DNA from: Enoplosus armatus
Lineage: Eukaryota; Chordata; Actinopteri; Centrarchiformes; Enoplosidae
Reading direction: 5' to 3'
DNA length: 64,000 bases
Assembly: GCF_043641665.1 (NCBI RefSeq)
Contig: NC_092190.1
Span: 25,436,010-25,500,009 of the forward strand
Shown here: piece by piece, positions 46,743-59,329 of the stretch
Layout of the letters: the number at the start of each line of letters is the position of its first letter
How positions within the stretch are numbered: position 1 is the stretch's first letter
Position numbers and translations under genes: made by a program
The notes under the pieces: generated by a model
Databases searched by the model: none
Told to the model about the DNA's origin: nothing
The model's input: only the letters and a program-made list of their open reading frames with translations

Positions 46743-49235
46743 TCTGAATATCTGAAGGTGTCTGAACACATTTCATCCATCCAACAGTTATTTCACTAAA
46801 AACTACGGCGGCCTTTAAGGGTTGTTTTCATCATTCTTAATGGTTTGGTCTTTAAAATGAAGTTCACTTAACACATTGAGTTTGATGGTAGCAGATCCAC
46901 AGAGAGCAGTTTATGAGGTTTGCTCGTGTTGCTGCTCCACACAGTCAGTTTATCTGTTAGCAGGATGAGACGTAGCATCGCCGGCTGTCTGGAAGCACCT
47001 TCACATGTTTAATTAAAATCAGCGGTATGAAAAGCGTCAGTACGATCTGAAATCAATAGCCCAGCTGTCTGGCTGCTAAAAGGAGATCATGAAGAAGTCT
47101 GACGTCGCTTCTTTAAAGCTTCAAACCTGCAGAAGCAAAATAACATACAGGCTCTGTTCGGATGCCAGTTCATCCTCCTACCTGACTGACAGGAAAACAC
47201 GCTTCACTGTTAATCCGACAACAAACCTTCAGGTTTACAGGACACCTTCCTCAGTGATGGACCGGACACTGCCAGACCTTTCATGTCCACACTCTGACCT
47301 TCATCACAGCTGAGCAACGATGGCTTTGTCCTTTAAAATAAGAAAGAGAAATGGTGTTGAGTTTTTTAACGTGAAGCAAAGACGGTTTGACTTTTGATTA
47401 GTGTGAGCGGCTCAGTGAGAGCCTGAGGGGGGATTAGTTTGTACCTGTGAAAAGACTGTCAGGTAGATTGAGCAGCAAGCTGTGATGAGAGGAGGATGAG
47501 GAGGAGGAAGAGAGTCTTATTCCTCCTTTTTAATCCAGCCTGCAGAGGTGTGTGTGGGATCACACACGTGTGTTTGTGCGCAGAGGAAGGACAACACAAC
47601 AGAGAAAACCAGATGACAGTGAACACATCATCAGGCTCTCAGTGTTTGGAGGACTCAGAGGGTCCAGACCATGTCCAAACAAATATTCTTTATTATTATC
47701 TGTCAGTGTGTCAGAAGGATGAACGTCTTCACAGGTCCTCTTGGTTCCTAGAAACTGAGATCTGATCCAGAACCAGGTCCACGTTATATCCAGTCTGATC
47801 TGGTCTGGTGGGGTCCTCTTGTGTTGCAGTATGTGAGTGGATCCAAGCGGACTCTCTTGGGTATTAGACTTGGGTCTCCCTTTTGGTTCTATCCTCAAGT
47901 CTATACCAGACAGGGTCTGACTATCCCCTTTCAGATCTGTTAATATATGATTAATGCTACTCCACTTTTTGTCTTTTTGAATAATAATAAATAAACATAT
48001 CATCATACAGTCCCCTCAATCAGCAGATTATATTTCAGCAGCCTTCATCGGTGACCATTTTACTATTTTATGACAAAACAAGTCATAAGAATACACATTT
48101 TGGACCCCCCTCTGAGTTGGTTCAGTCGAACCCGTCGCTGATCGTTTGTCAGTCAAAGGTAGATCCACCATGTTCATAGAGAATAATGAACATAATGCAG
48201 AGGACACAGCTCAACGCTACTGTAATTATTTGACAAATAATTGATAATCAGTTCCTGCTGAAACGTGTCAATATAACAAAATAAAACAACAGTCTGTGTC
48301 ATCTATCACACAACACTATAACAGCTCACAACCCCTCCAAGCCTTTATCTACCCCCCCTCACCTGCACTGCAACAGACGGAGCTTGTTGGGGTTCAGACA
48401 GATGTGAACACACACCCCCCCCCCCCCCCCCCCCCCACTGCTATAAGCCTAATGGGAACACTTATACTGTGATTAGTGTAATACCCCTTTAAACCCCCCA
48501 ACACCCCATAATACTCCCCCCATCTACCAACCCAAAACACAGATTAAGGCAATCCAAATGTCACCATCACAGATTATCATCCACCTGTGCATGAGGCGGT
48601 GGAGTCACATGACCAACACATGGGAACAGATTTCACACCTGCCATGGAATACCACAAGTACAGAAGCCCAGAGAGTCAAAATTAAGACCTCTGACATAAA
48701 TAATCATGTGAATAAATTGTAGCATAATCCATCATTGAATAAAAATCATTAATGTAGAATCTGATGTCATTCTATTTATTTTTATGATGTTCAGTTTTAT
48801 TTACAAAATGTCCTTTTTAAAAATGTTTTTTATTTTATTTATTTTTGTCACTTTTCATGGCCCCGGGCCCCACACGGCCTCAGCCAATCACAGTGTATTT
48901 TCACAAAAAACGTTTCTTTAAAGAAATTAAAGTCAACGCAAATAAAACGTATTACTATGAAAGTAAAAATTAAACAAATAAAAAAACATTTAATTAAGTA
49001 TTAAGTAAAAAGTTTAAAACAAATATTCTTATAACCTTATATAATATTCAATAATCACAGGCCAGTATAAAATCAAAATGTATATGAATAAATAAAAATG
49101 AATAAACACCAATGAAAAAAGTTCAAATGAAAAAAGTGGAGGAAAATCTAATAGAAAATAAAAAATGCAAACCAAAATGAATATAAAATATTAATATTAA
49201 TGATAATAATTAACTATGGTAATAAAATACAAAAA
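46743..49235. other. Non-coding; C22 run
   Basis: C22 at 48415-48436. AT-rich from 48660 on. The segment about 46930-47110 has balanced composition ('TTTAATTAAAATCAGCGG') and might be conserved non-coding sequence, but I cannot test it. No gene supported. Confidence 0.5.
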
Positions 49236-49239
49236 AGAA

Positions 49240-50505
49240 GTGAGACGGAGTGAGACGCTGTGAGATAGAGTGAGACGCTGTGAGACGCTGTGAGACACTG
49301 TGAGACGCTGTGAGACTGTGAGATGCTGTGAGACAGAGTGAGACGTGCGAGATGGAGTGAGACGGAGTGAGACCAGTGAGACGTGTGAGACGGGGTGAGA
49401 CGGGGTGAGATGGAGTGAGACGCTGTGAGACAGAGTGAGACACTGTGAGACAGAGTGAGATGGAATGAGATGCTGTGAGACGTGTGAGACAGAGTGAGAC
49501 GTGTGAGACAGGGTTAGATGGAGTGAGACGGAGTGAGACGTGCGAGATGGAGTGAGACGGAGTGAGACCATTGAGACGTGTGAGATGGAGTGAGACGTGT
49601 GAGATGGAATGAGACGTGTGAGATGGAGTGAGACGGAGTAAGATGCTGTGAGACGTCTCTGGGGTGAGACGTGTCAGACGGAGTGAGACGTGTGAGACAG
49701 GGTTAGATGGAGTGAGACAGAGAGACGTGTGAGATGGAGTGAGACATGTGAGATGGAGTGAGACTGTGAGATGGAGTGAGACGTGTGAGATGGAGTGAGA
49801 TGAGTGAGACAGAGTGAGATGGGGTGAGGTACTGTGAGACAGAGTGAGACGCTGTGAGACGGAGTGAGAGGCTGTGAGACGGAGTGAGACGCTGTGAGAC
49901 CGATTGAGACGGAGTGAGATGCTGTGAGACGGAGTGAGATGGGGTGAGACGTGTGAGAAAGAGTGAGACGTGTGAGACAGGGTTAGATGGATTGAGACGG
50001 AGTGAGACGTGCAAGATGGATTGAGACGGAGTGAGGCGTGCAAGATGGAGTGAGACGGAGTGAGACCACTGAGACGTGTGAGACGGAGTGAGACGTGTGA
50101 GACGGGGTGAGATGGAGTGAGACGTGTGAGATGGAGTGAGACGCTGTGAGACAGAGTGAGACACTGTGAGACAGAGTGAGACGGAATGAGACGTGTGAGA
50201 TGGAGTGAGACGTGTGAGATGGAGTGAGACGGAGTGAGACGTGTGAGATGGAGTGAGACGCTGTAAGACACTGTGAGACAGAGTGAGACACGTGAGACGG
50301 AATGAGACGTGTGAGATGGAGTGAGACGGAGTGAGACGTGTGAGATGGAGTGAGACGGAGTGAGACAGGGTGAGATGGAGTGAGACGGGCTGAGATGGAG
50401 TGAGACGGGGTGAGATGGAGTGAGACGGAGTGAGACAGAGTAAGACGGGGTGAGATGGAGTGAGATAGAGTGACACGGGGTAAGATGGAGTGAGACAGGC
50501 TCTGA
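49240..50505 (+). repeat. GTGAGACGGA minisatellite, 1.27 kb
   Basis: Tandem GTGAGA-based units of about 10 bp (GTGAGACGGA, GTGAGATGGA, CTGTGAGACG, CGTGTGAGAC) arranged in longer irregular blocks. The complementary strand has no stop codon in its units, so frames of 353 and 364 codons (49210-50271 and 49703-50797) run through it; these encode SVSLRLT-type repeats and are not genes. Confidence 0.97.
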
Positions 50506-51779
50506 GGTACGTTTTCTCTCGTTTAGTTGGCGTGTCAGAGGTGTTACCGTTTACCGATGAAGGCCATGAGATGGAGTTAAAAGCTCTGACCTCTGATTCT
50601 TCTGTTACACACCAACTAATTATCTGATTATGCAAAATAATAATTAGCTGCTGAAAACTTTGTGTAATGAATGAGTAGTTTAGTTTGTGTATCTTTCTAT
50701 CAGCCTTAGTTTCTCTCACCTTTAATGTCTGCAGAAGTTTCTGATCGACATCATGTTGCAACCACAACTGTTGAGCAACACACACACACACAAACACACA
50801 GAGCAGTGTGTTGCTCTATGTGTGTGTGTGTCTGTGTGGTCACATGATGAGGGGATGACAAACCTTTTACAGGTTTGTGACTCGTTGGTTCTCACTTCTT
50901 CTTCTTCTTCTTCTTCTTCCCTCGTCAGTTTTTCCTGCAGACTCAGCAGGTGAACAAACACTGAAACTGATTTGAGATCTGACAGGAAACCTGCTGTAGA
51001 ACTTTATTTTGAAGTCTGCTCTGTGAGGCCTGAAAGTGACAGAAAGGACTTTTATTTTGACAGATAATCTGAACCGGCTCGTTCAACCAGAAGATTATGA
51101 TGAGAAAATAAAAGTTTACTATTTATTTTGTAGTATGTCTTTATATATATTTTCAGTTTCATGTTTTTTCTCTAAATATTTCTCATATATCACATGACAT
51201 GACACCTGAGCACCCACTGAAGAAAAACAATATCTTTGTATTAGTAATAACTTATTTATAAACTATTTTCATTGAAATTATGTTTTTAATCAATTCTATT
51301 AATATTTTAATAAAAACTTTTTGATAAAAATATATTTCATTTTACAGTTGGACTAATTCAATTGAATCCGTTAAACTGTTTTAGCTATTTATTTACGTAT
51401 AATAATTGACATTTCTTTATTTTAAATATATTCTATCAACATATGTCATTTTTAAAAAGATGATTTGTTGTATTTATTAGACATTCAAGTACATTTCATC
51501 CACCAATCAAAATGTTAAACGATTTTAATTTAATTGTAATATTCTATATACATATTGTCTTAATAGATTTTTTAAATATATTTTTAAATCAAAGTATGTA
51601 TTTCCATTTTTAAAAAATGAATTTCATGTTATTCAAATTTTATTTTTCTATGTTTTTATTTTTTATTATTTATTTATTTTTATTTCTTGGTAACATTTTT
51701 TTAATCATTTGCATCTATTTATTTATACATTGTTTTTTTTTATTTAGTCATTTATTTATTAATTAAATAAACTGGACTG
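50506..51779. other. Non-coding, very AT-rich part
   Basis: Short (AC)n/(GT)n tracts near 50780-50835 and (CTT)n near 50898-50920. From 51110 to 51770 the sequence is strongly AT-rich with no frame. It ends sharply at the CpG-rich zeb2 flank. Confidence 0.6.
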
Positions 51780-53279
51780 AACACGTGACCACACCTGTTC
51801 AGACAAACAAACCGCTGCGGAGCACAGAGCCCTCTGCGCATGCTCCTGCTTCTCCTCCTCTGTGGACAGACAAACAGAGCGCGTGCTGCTGCTGCTGCTC
51901 AGACAGGATTACCTGCTCAGGTAATCTACCTGTGTGAGCCAATCAGGTGCTTTGGCGCTGCCATTTGTTTACAGTGTGTGCGGCACGAGGGGCCGCGTGG
52001 GCGCTCTGAACCCGGCACGAGCTGCTGATTTAAACCCAAACCCCCCCCCCCCCCCCCAAGTGATCAGAAACAAAGAGTGATCCGGATCAGAGGAGGTGAT
52101 GGTGTGCACGAGGATGAGGAGGACACTCCTCAATTATCCCTCCTCGTGAAGATAGGTGGCGCGTGGTGGTAGAGGGTCTCGCGCCTGTTTATGTTGAGGA
52201 AAGAAAAAAAAACGGTGACAGGCTCCGACGGGAGGCGTCACACGGATCAGTCCCGACCTGCCCGCCCGGACCGACGCTCCCCTTCCGGCCACCGCTCTGC
52301 TGACGCACCGGGACAACATTTAGACTCTTAATCATTCTATTTTAGGGGGGGGGGGGTGCACGCGCTGCAGCAGCACTTTTTTTCTTTTCTGCCGCTTCTT
52401 CCTCGCTTCTCCTTCAGCGGGAGGAAACACGGAGACTCTCCGGTAGGTATCCTCTCCTCCTCCTCTCCTGTTCTTCCTCTTGCTTCCTCTTGTCAGGAGC
52501 CAATCAAAGCGCGGCAGTTACCTGCGCTGCTATACCTGCGCGGCCAGGTGATGAGACAGGTGCGCGCTCCCGCTCGCTGCTGCCTTCAGGTGTTGAATGG
52601 ATGGAGCGGAGGAGGTTCGGCTGGGGCGGGGGTTCTGATTTTCTCCAGAGATGACGGCGGGAGGACAGAGGCAGGCAGGCCAGGGAGGAGGAGGTCTGTC
52701 CCCGCGCCCTGCTGCTGCCACTGCCCGCCCAGACATCCGGAGCCCGACGGAGGATTGAACCGGGTTCCTGACTTCAGTAGCGCGTCCGGAAGCAGAAAGC
52801 AGCCGCGTGGCTCTACAGAAACACAGAAGACGAAGAAATGAACCGCTGAGATGAAAGCAGATTTTAAATGATCCTGGAAGGCTTCCGTCTTTAAACGCCC
52901 CTGTGAACTCACGAAGAAGAGGACAAAGATGATTAACATGTCGACATATTATTAACGAATTGTTAACACATTAGAAACGCATTAGAAACACATTGGAAAC
53001 ATATTGGAAACGTTTCTGACAGTCAGCCCTGCTCACAGCTGCAGGCCTCACTCTTGTTTATATAACATCATCTCATCTCCAGATTCCGTCACAAATTTTT
53101 CTAATCGATGATCGATGATCGAAGCTGAACTTTGAGACATGTTTTCGCGCCGCCGTTTCCCGCGTCGTTTGGAAAGAAAATCAACAAGTGTAAGATTTAA
53201 TGTCACAAAGTTGTTTTATTGAATCTGTGTGTTGTGACATTTGTGTGTGTGTTTGTGTGTGTTACTGTGTATTGTGATA

Positions 53280-53315
<36 letters not shown>

Positions 53316-53319
53316 GTGA

Positions 53320-53364
<45 letters not shown>

Positions 53365-53446
53365 GTGTATTGTGATATGTATGTGTGTTGTGATGTATGT
53401 GTGTGTATTGTGATATGTATGTGTGTGTTGTGATGTGTGTGTTGTG

Positions 53447-53480
<34 letters not shown>

Positions 53481-53484
53481 TGTG

Positions 53485-53526
<42 letters not shown>

Positions 53527-53846
53527 GCCCTCCTCCTCCTCCTCCTCCTCTGTCAGACCAGCAGAGTCGCTCCTCTCATCAGAGACCAGGCGGACGGGGA
53601 CGCGGGGCGGCGGTGCGCTCGGTGCACGCTCTCCAACAAAACAAACAAACTAAAAAACAGAAACAGACTTTTTATTAAATGGGATTATTTTTTTCCTAAA
53701 GTTGCTTAAAGTGCTCAGTAAAGTAGGGGTCCGGGTAGAGGATCTGGTTTTGGGATTTACTTTGTGTGTGCTGCTTGTCAGGGAGCGGGGAGGAGCAGCG
53801 GAGCGAGCCGGATCGAGGAGCCCATGCGGACTGGACTGACTTATCA
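51780..53846 (+). promoter_or_regulatory. zeb2: CpG-rich zeb2 5' flank, probable promoter and 5' UTR
   Basis: GC and CpG content rise abruptly here after an AT-rich stretch, and the region leads directly to the zeb2 start codon. It includes several E-box words (CAGGTG, CACCTG) and a C17 run at 52041-52057. A possible non-coding first-exon donor is CCG/GTAGGT near 52442. A possible acceptor with a T-rich tract ends at CCTAAAG near 53700. In mammals zeb2 has a non-coding first exon and an antisense transcript over this part. Neither can be shown from sequence alone here. The 161-codon frame 52356-52841 is not supported as protein-coding. Confidence 0.5.
53230..53524 (+). repeat. (TG)n tracts interleaved with TATTGTGATATG
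   Basis: Long TG-dinucleotide runs broken by TATTGTGATATGTATG and TGTTGTGATG segments, about 320 bp upstream of the zeb2 start. Probably highly length-variable; can form Z-DNA in principle. Confidence 0.92.
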
Positions 53847-53850
53847 ATGA
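53824..53850 (+). promoter_or_regulatory. Upstream ORF overlapping the zeb2 start
   Basis: An out-of-frame ATG at 53824 opens eight codons and stops at TGA 53848-53850, which overlaps the zeb2 ATG (53847-53849) as ATGA. Context of this upstream ATG is weak (C at -3, C at +4). Confidence 0.6.
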
Positions 53851-53919
53851 AGCAGGAGATCATGGCGGAGGGTCCCCGCTGCAAGAGGCGAAAACAGGCC
53901 AACCCCCGGAGGAAGAACG
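53847..53919 (+). CDS. zeb2: zeb2, first coding exon
   Basis: Encodes MKQEIMAEGPRCKRRKQANP followed by RRKN and the first base of the next codon. ZEB2 is a two-zinc-finger-cluster, homeodomain-like repressor of E-cadherin and a SMAD-interacting factor acting in neural crest and neuronal development in the nucleus. The extra MKQ-I residues before the MA-GP start point to ZEB2, since ZEB1 begins at the second methionine. The basic RRKQANPRR stretch is the N-terminal motif tied to NuRD corepressor binding. The exon ends at AACG with donor GTAAGA, phase 1, as in vertebrate zeb2. The first ATG (53847) has poor context (T at -3, A at +4), while the second in-frame ATG (53862) is strong (A at -3, G at +4). 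An in-frame TAG lies upstream at 53736. Paralogue a or b cannot be told from one exon. The remaining exons are beyond the window. Confidence 0.93.
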
Positions 53920-53925
53920 GTAAGA
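53920..53925 (+). other. zeb2: Splice donor of zeb2 first coding exon
   Basis: GTAAGA directly after AACG; agrees with the vertebrate consensus and with the known exon boundary of ZEB2. Confidence 0.88.
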
Positions 53926-54091
53926 CAACAACACACACGAACACGCAAAGTCCCCGCAAGAACTCCCGCAAACTCTACTGTAGTGAGGTGTCCCCGCCTG
54001 GCCCGGGCCGGGAGGTCCCCGCCTGCGTGTCCCCGGGACGCGACAAAAGACAGAAAAGTTATTAAACGGTACTTTCTGGAGGTTTGGGGGA

Positions 54092-54109
54092 GGGGGGGGG
54101 GGGGGGGGG
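54092..54109 (+). repeat. Poly(G) run, 18 nt
   Basis: G18, preceded by another G5 (54086-54090), about 170 bp into the zeb2 intron. Confidence 0.9.
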
Positions 54110-54984
54110 TGACTGTGTGGAGGCTTCGGGGGTCGGTGTGTGATGGAGCAGAGCCGGGACCCGCCTGGACCCGCCGGATGGAGGAGGTCTGAGTTCAGTC
54201 TCAAAGCAGGAAAAACCGTTATATCCGAGCTGCCGCTCCGCGTGAAGACCTGTAGATCCGCGCGGCTCGTGCAGACGGTCTCGTGTCTCATAAAGACATG
54301 AGTTCAGATGGACATGTGTCCCCTGTTTGTCTCTTATCTCTGTGGTTTCATCACTTTGTGAGACGGGTTTGAAGCTCGTGCGTTGATCCACAGAAACAAA
54401 CTGAAGCCGCGTGCGACAACCAGAGACCCGAACCTGTTGGAGCAAAGAAAATAAATAAATGACGGAAACGGTTTTATTGAGTTTATTTTGATCTTGTTTT
54501 CAAGGTGTCAAATTAAAGTTAAATCATAAAATAATTTCAGGTTTAGTTTAATTCGTATAAAAATGTTTTTTTCATTTTCTAATTTGTTTGTTTCACCGGA
54601 GGAAGAGGAGGGTGAAGTCAACTAACATCTTCTTTTGTCTTTACGAGTCAGAAACACAAATCTGCTCATTTATTTTCATTTTAATTCTGATTTTTATTTT
54701 TTATTATCACATTAAATCCACTTCACACGTTTTTCCTCGTTACGAACTCCCTTTAAAAAACTCTATTTTTTTGCTCTTTGTGTGGCAGCCTGAGGAGCCG
54801 CGTCCTCTTTGCTGCTGCTGCATTAATAATGAAACCACTATTATTTCACTTATTTTAATTTATTATTAACAGTTGTTTGAAGACACAGCTGCAAACTCAC
54901 AGATTCACATTTCATTCTTAAGTTCACTGAGCAACAATAAAAGCTCCTCGCTGACACTAAAAATAAGTTTTAAGGCCTCACTCA

Positions 54985-55260
54985 GCTTTCATGCTGATTT
55001 AAAGGCACAATCCATCATTTAAATGCAAACAAAAGAGGCGGCATCAGCATTTAGAGCAGGACTGGAGAACGCTGGCCCTCAATGATTGACACGAACTGAA
55101 CGCTGTGTTAAAGGTTCACTTTTACGTCAGTAAATTCAGGCTGAGAGTTTTAATCATGACAAAAGAAATCTCTGGCACATTCCTGCCAGTTAAAATTTTC
55201 AAAAGACCGAAATGAAAGTTAAAACTGTATTTAAATGTTTTCTCTGAGACTCATTCAAAT
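54985..55260. promoter_or_regulatory. Candidate conserved intronic block 1
   Basis: Sequence of even composition with words such as 'TTTAAATGCAAACAAAAGAG' (octamer-like ATGCAAA) and 'CTGCCAGTTAAAATTTTCAA', without simple repeats. Its look is that of a vertebrate conserved non-coding element in a developmental gene, which is common in zeb2 introns. Not provable here. Confidence 0.3.
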
Positions 55261-56643
55261 CTTTTTAATTCCTCCGTCATGAAATTTTGAGACAATGTTT
55301 CCTCCCGTCGTCGTGGTTTTTCTTCTTGGGATTCGGCTCCGTCGCCTCCTCTCAGGGGTCCCAGGGGGGTTGTTGATGGGGGTGAGGAGGGTGGAAGGGG
55401 AGGCAGATTAGGGCCTGGTGTAACAGGATCTCTGCAGACTGAACAGCCTCCTCCATCTCTGTCTGTCCGTCACATCCAGCTGTGAGGCTGCAGCTGTTTT
55501 ATGACCAGGTTGTTTTTTTAATTATCCGTTAACTGGATGGAGTTTGGTGGTGATGTTCGGATCTTATTGTTCACTCGGTTCAGCGGTGTCTCTGTCTTTA
55601 CAAACTCAGACCCTCATAAGTTTACTTTAAATTCTAGTGGAGATCCCAAAATGTTCAAAGACTCGAACGTATCAGGTTGAATTTTTTGGGAAACGCGTCT
55701 AAAACATTTGGCTTGAATGGATTTGTGTGTGGTGGTTTGTCTGCTGAGGTTCCTCCCTTCTCTGAAGCTACGTCGTCATGAGGGACGGTGTCGTGTGTTG
55801 TGCACATTTTAAAACAAGTCTGTAATTGTGGCTTGTGTAAATAAATTGAACATTATTGTTAGATTTAAAGAAACTTTATTTATCTTAATCCTGATAAACT
55901 CAACTGTTAAAATCAAAATATCACAGTTGCTGAAAATGTTTTACTCGGTTTGTTTCTGTGAATTTGGTTCAGAATCATTGTGATAATGAAGTCCTCCTTC
56001 AGAATAGACCAGGATCAGGACTGTAAGGTACAGTTTATTTTCAGGGTCGTTCTCCAACATGCAGCGGAGACGTTTGTTGCATCCAGCAGCAGTTTCCCTG
56101 CTGCGGTGTCAGGACGCCTGCTGTACCATTCATGCCACATGTCTCACAGCCGTGTCATTGTCCACTCACCGAGCGACACTGTCTCCATGTTTACAACCTG
56201 CTCAACAACAATCTGATGTTTTACTGTCATCCCCCGACAACTTTTCAACAACGGTTAGAAAACACAAAGCCTGCTGAGGAGAGCATTTGGAATGAATGTC
56301 TTTTACATTAAAACTATCTTGGACATACGTGTTTTTTATGTATATGGACCCAAGAGTTCCCTTTTGGTTCAAATATATTTTGCCTTTATTAGATATGATG
56401 CAGACAGGGAACGAGTGGAAGGAGGGAATGACTCGAGTACATAAACAACAGTCTAGAAAGAAGGTCTGATGACATGTAACACAGATCCATGTCCAGACTC
56501 AAACTGAGGACTGCATGTTCAGGGTCTTAAACGTCTCTACAACCGGGACGGCCAGAGAGACGTTTTTTAAGGATTAAAAAAGGATTTCTACGCTATTTCT
56601 GCCTTTATTTGATAGTATGACGGTATAAAGAGACAGGAAATAA

Positions 56644-56660
56644 GGGGGGGGGGGGGGGGG
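56644..56660 (+). repeat. Poly(G) run, 17 nt
   Basis: Uninterrupted G17 in intronic sequence. Confidence 0.9.
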
Positions 56661-58244
56661 CAAAGGTGACCGTTAGAGGGGTTAAAATAATCAGAGGTAG
56701 TCATTATTTGATATCATTCAGTGTGCTTTTGAAGGCTTTTATGAGCATTTGTTTGCAGATTAAATGCCAGACTGAAACGAGGGCCGTAGAGCTACATGGT
56801 CGTGGTCCTAAACCTCTCTGCCAGCAGGACGCCCAGAAATACATGCTTCTGAAAATTTCACTGGCATTTTTGGGGGGTGCTGGACTCAAACCTTTAGCAC
56901 GCTCCATGATGATACATATTTAACATAATTCAATGTGTTTTGAAAGGATTCTACAAAAGGACGTGTGTCTGATTTGTGGCTGCGAAGTATTCACGTCACT
57001 CTGACGTCACGATTGTTGGCATCTGGTTTACGTGGCGACGATTAACAAGAAGAACCTGTTTGAGGATTTTTTCATTAGATTTTTATTAGAGAGGTTAAAA
57101 TAATCTGAGTTGAAGGATTTTAGGACTCAGGTGAAACCACTGGTTAATCTTTATTTTCTCCTTTTACCGCCACACAATAGTTTCCATATTATCATTATTA
57201 TTATAACATATTAGCAGCTGACACATTTAGATAAAAACAAAACTGATAATAATAATGTCACTATGACTCTCTGCTGGGATTTTGCTTCATTGACATTGAA
57301 TATGACATATAGGTTTCCTTCTAAAAGCGTTGGTATTTCTTGGTTTTAAAGCTGATATCCGTACGGTTTCATCAGTTTTCTTCTGATCAGTTGTCACGTT
57401 CATCTCATAGACGGTTCACATTTCACACTAGAATCCAGAGATAATTGTTGTTTCCACTCAGTATTCAGATTTTAATGCAGAATTGATGAAAAGATCCGCA
57501 GGTTCTATGTGTTCTGGTGTAACTGAGGCAGCATAGACAAACTTGTTTTTTTCACTTACAAGTACATTGACTTCCCTTCATTCCACGAAGATGTACTCGA
57601 CCCGTAACTAAAATCAAAAGAAATCCAAAGCCTAACAATTTCTAGTTTAACTAGTGAGTACCTGCTGTTTTGTCCCCATAATGTGGTTAAGAAACAGGTT
57701 TTATGTCCCCATAATGTACAAATACAAACACACTCAGAGTGTCTTCTGATACAATCACTGTCCTCTGTCGCTCTCATTCTCACTGACCTGAATGTCTTTC
57801 ATATCTGCTCCGGCATGCCCCCCCCCCCTCAGTAAACACCTCCCTGAGGGCAGAACAAAGAAAAGCAGCTCCTCTCTCCTCGTTCTTAATCACAATTCAG
57901 ACCCTCTCACCGCCGCCGGGGCCGCTCGGCTCGGCGGCGTCCCAGATGAAAAGAGCTCCAGAAAAAAGATGGAGGAGAGAAAAAAGAAAAGAAAAAAGTG
58001 AGAGGCGGAGGAGGAGGAGGTGAAGTGAAAAGAAAAAGAGAGTGTGGTTAATAAAAGAAAGGAGGATGTAAGGTGGAGTGAAGGTGTTTGTGCCGTATAT
58101 AGACCCCCCCCCCCCCTTGCTGATGGACAGATAGAGTTACAGACGGACGAGTGAGCGGGCGAGAGACATTAAGAAAGACTTCCAGAGAGAGAGAGAGAGA
58201 CAGTGACAACCAGCGGTTCGACTGCAGCTGCATGAAGCATCTTA

Positions 58245-59130
58245 TGGAAATATTTTTTCTCAACTGTTCCCTTAAAACATCTTTGGAAATTATGAGTGAG
58301 AAATAAACCCTGAAGTGTGTTTGAGCCTTTAAGGGATTCTTTAAAGTCAGTTTTCTGTTACACAAACAAATTCATCTAGAGAATAAAGAGTTGTTTCCTT
58401 GAAATTGGATTAGAAATTAGAAGTAATTCTTAATTATTTGAAGCTGTAAGTAGTTCTTTCCTCCACAACAAAAACACTTCAAGTTCCTTCAGTGTGGACA
58501 GTTCTTTTAGAAGTTCTTAAAAGGTCTAAATCCTTAAGTCCACCTTTAGGCTGTAAAAGATTCCTTGAAGTATTTTTTCTTTCCTCAGCAACAAAACACT
58601 TCCAGTTATTTCAATTTCAACTCAATAGAAAGAGACCATTTACTATAAGTCAGTTCAGTTTAGTCCTTAGTAACAAAAACTTGTCACGTTCCTTCAGTCG
58701 TGACAAAAGAGATGAGTGAAAAATCCCCTCAGTCGTTCCCTTAAAATGTCTTTAAAAATACACTTTGAAATAAGAAATCGTTAAAATGTTTTTGAGGCTT
58801 TAAAGTCAGTTTTTTGTACAAACATAAAACAAACACTTCCTTCAGTCTCGAATAAAAATATGTATTGAGGATCTTCAGGAAATATTTTCTCACTCATTGT
58901 CTTAGATTGTCATTAGCATTGAATTAGAAAAATGAAATAAACCCATGAGTCTTTTTAGGGGTTCCTTAAGGTCTTTTATTTTATTGGAAAAAATATCGCT
59001 GTAGGTTCCTTCAGTCTAGACCAACAGATGCAATGAATGAAAATAGTTTCTTCAATTGTTCCCTAATAATTATGTTTGCAAGTAAATGATTAGAAGTGGT
59101 TCCTTAAACTCACTTAGTGTCCCAACAAAC
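58245..59130. repeat. Decayed long-period tandem repeat
   Basis: Recurring phrases at irregular intervals of about 150-170 bp: TTCCTTCAGT at 58484, 58689, 58837 and 59006; GTTCCCTTAAAA near 58266 and 58736 with CAATTGTTCCCTAA near 59056; TTTAAAGTCAGTTTT near 58342 and 58800. Units have diverged strongly. Probably an old satellite-like expansion. Confidence 0.5.
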
Positions 59131-59329
59131 CAAAATGTCCTCACTGTGCAGGTGTAAAACCTGTCTTTCCAAAGTTCAAAGATAATAGCAGAGTTCACAT
59201 AGTGTTTTTACTGTAAACCCCAATGTTGTTCCATGTTCTGCCTGTAGGGGCCCCTGGTGCCCCGGGGCCCCTCACTGCTGCTGCTGTACTGTCCCTCAGT
59301 CGGTTGGGCAGCTTTGTGTTGGAGCTCAG

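Noticed and set aside
49210..50797. Two long minus-strand frames (353 and 364 codons) rich in Ser, Leu and His
   Set aside because: They run through the GTGAGA minisatellite, whose complement lacks stops in several frames; no domain and no non-repeat coding sequence.
52356..52841. 161-codon plus-strand frame upstream of zeb2
   Set aside because: Lies in CpG-rich, stop-poor sequence, has no recognisable domain, overlaps frames on the other strand and is more likely 5' UTR or promoter.
53219..53709. Cys/Val-rich frames before zeb2
   Set aside because: Produced by (TG)n repeats.
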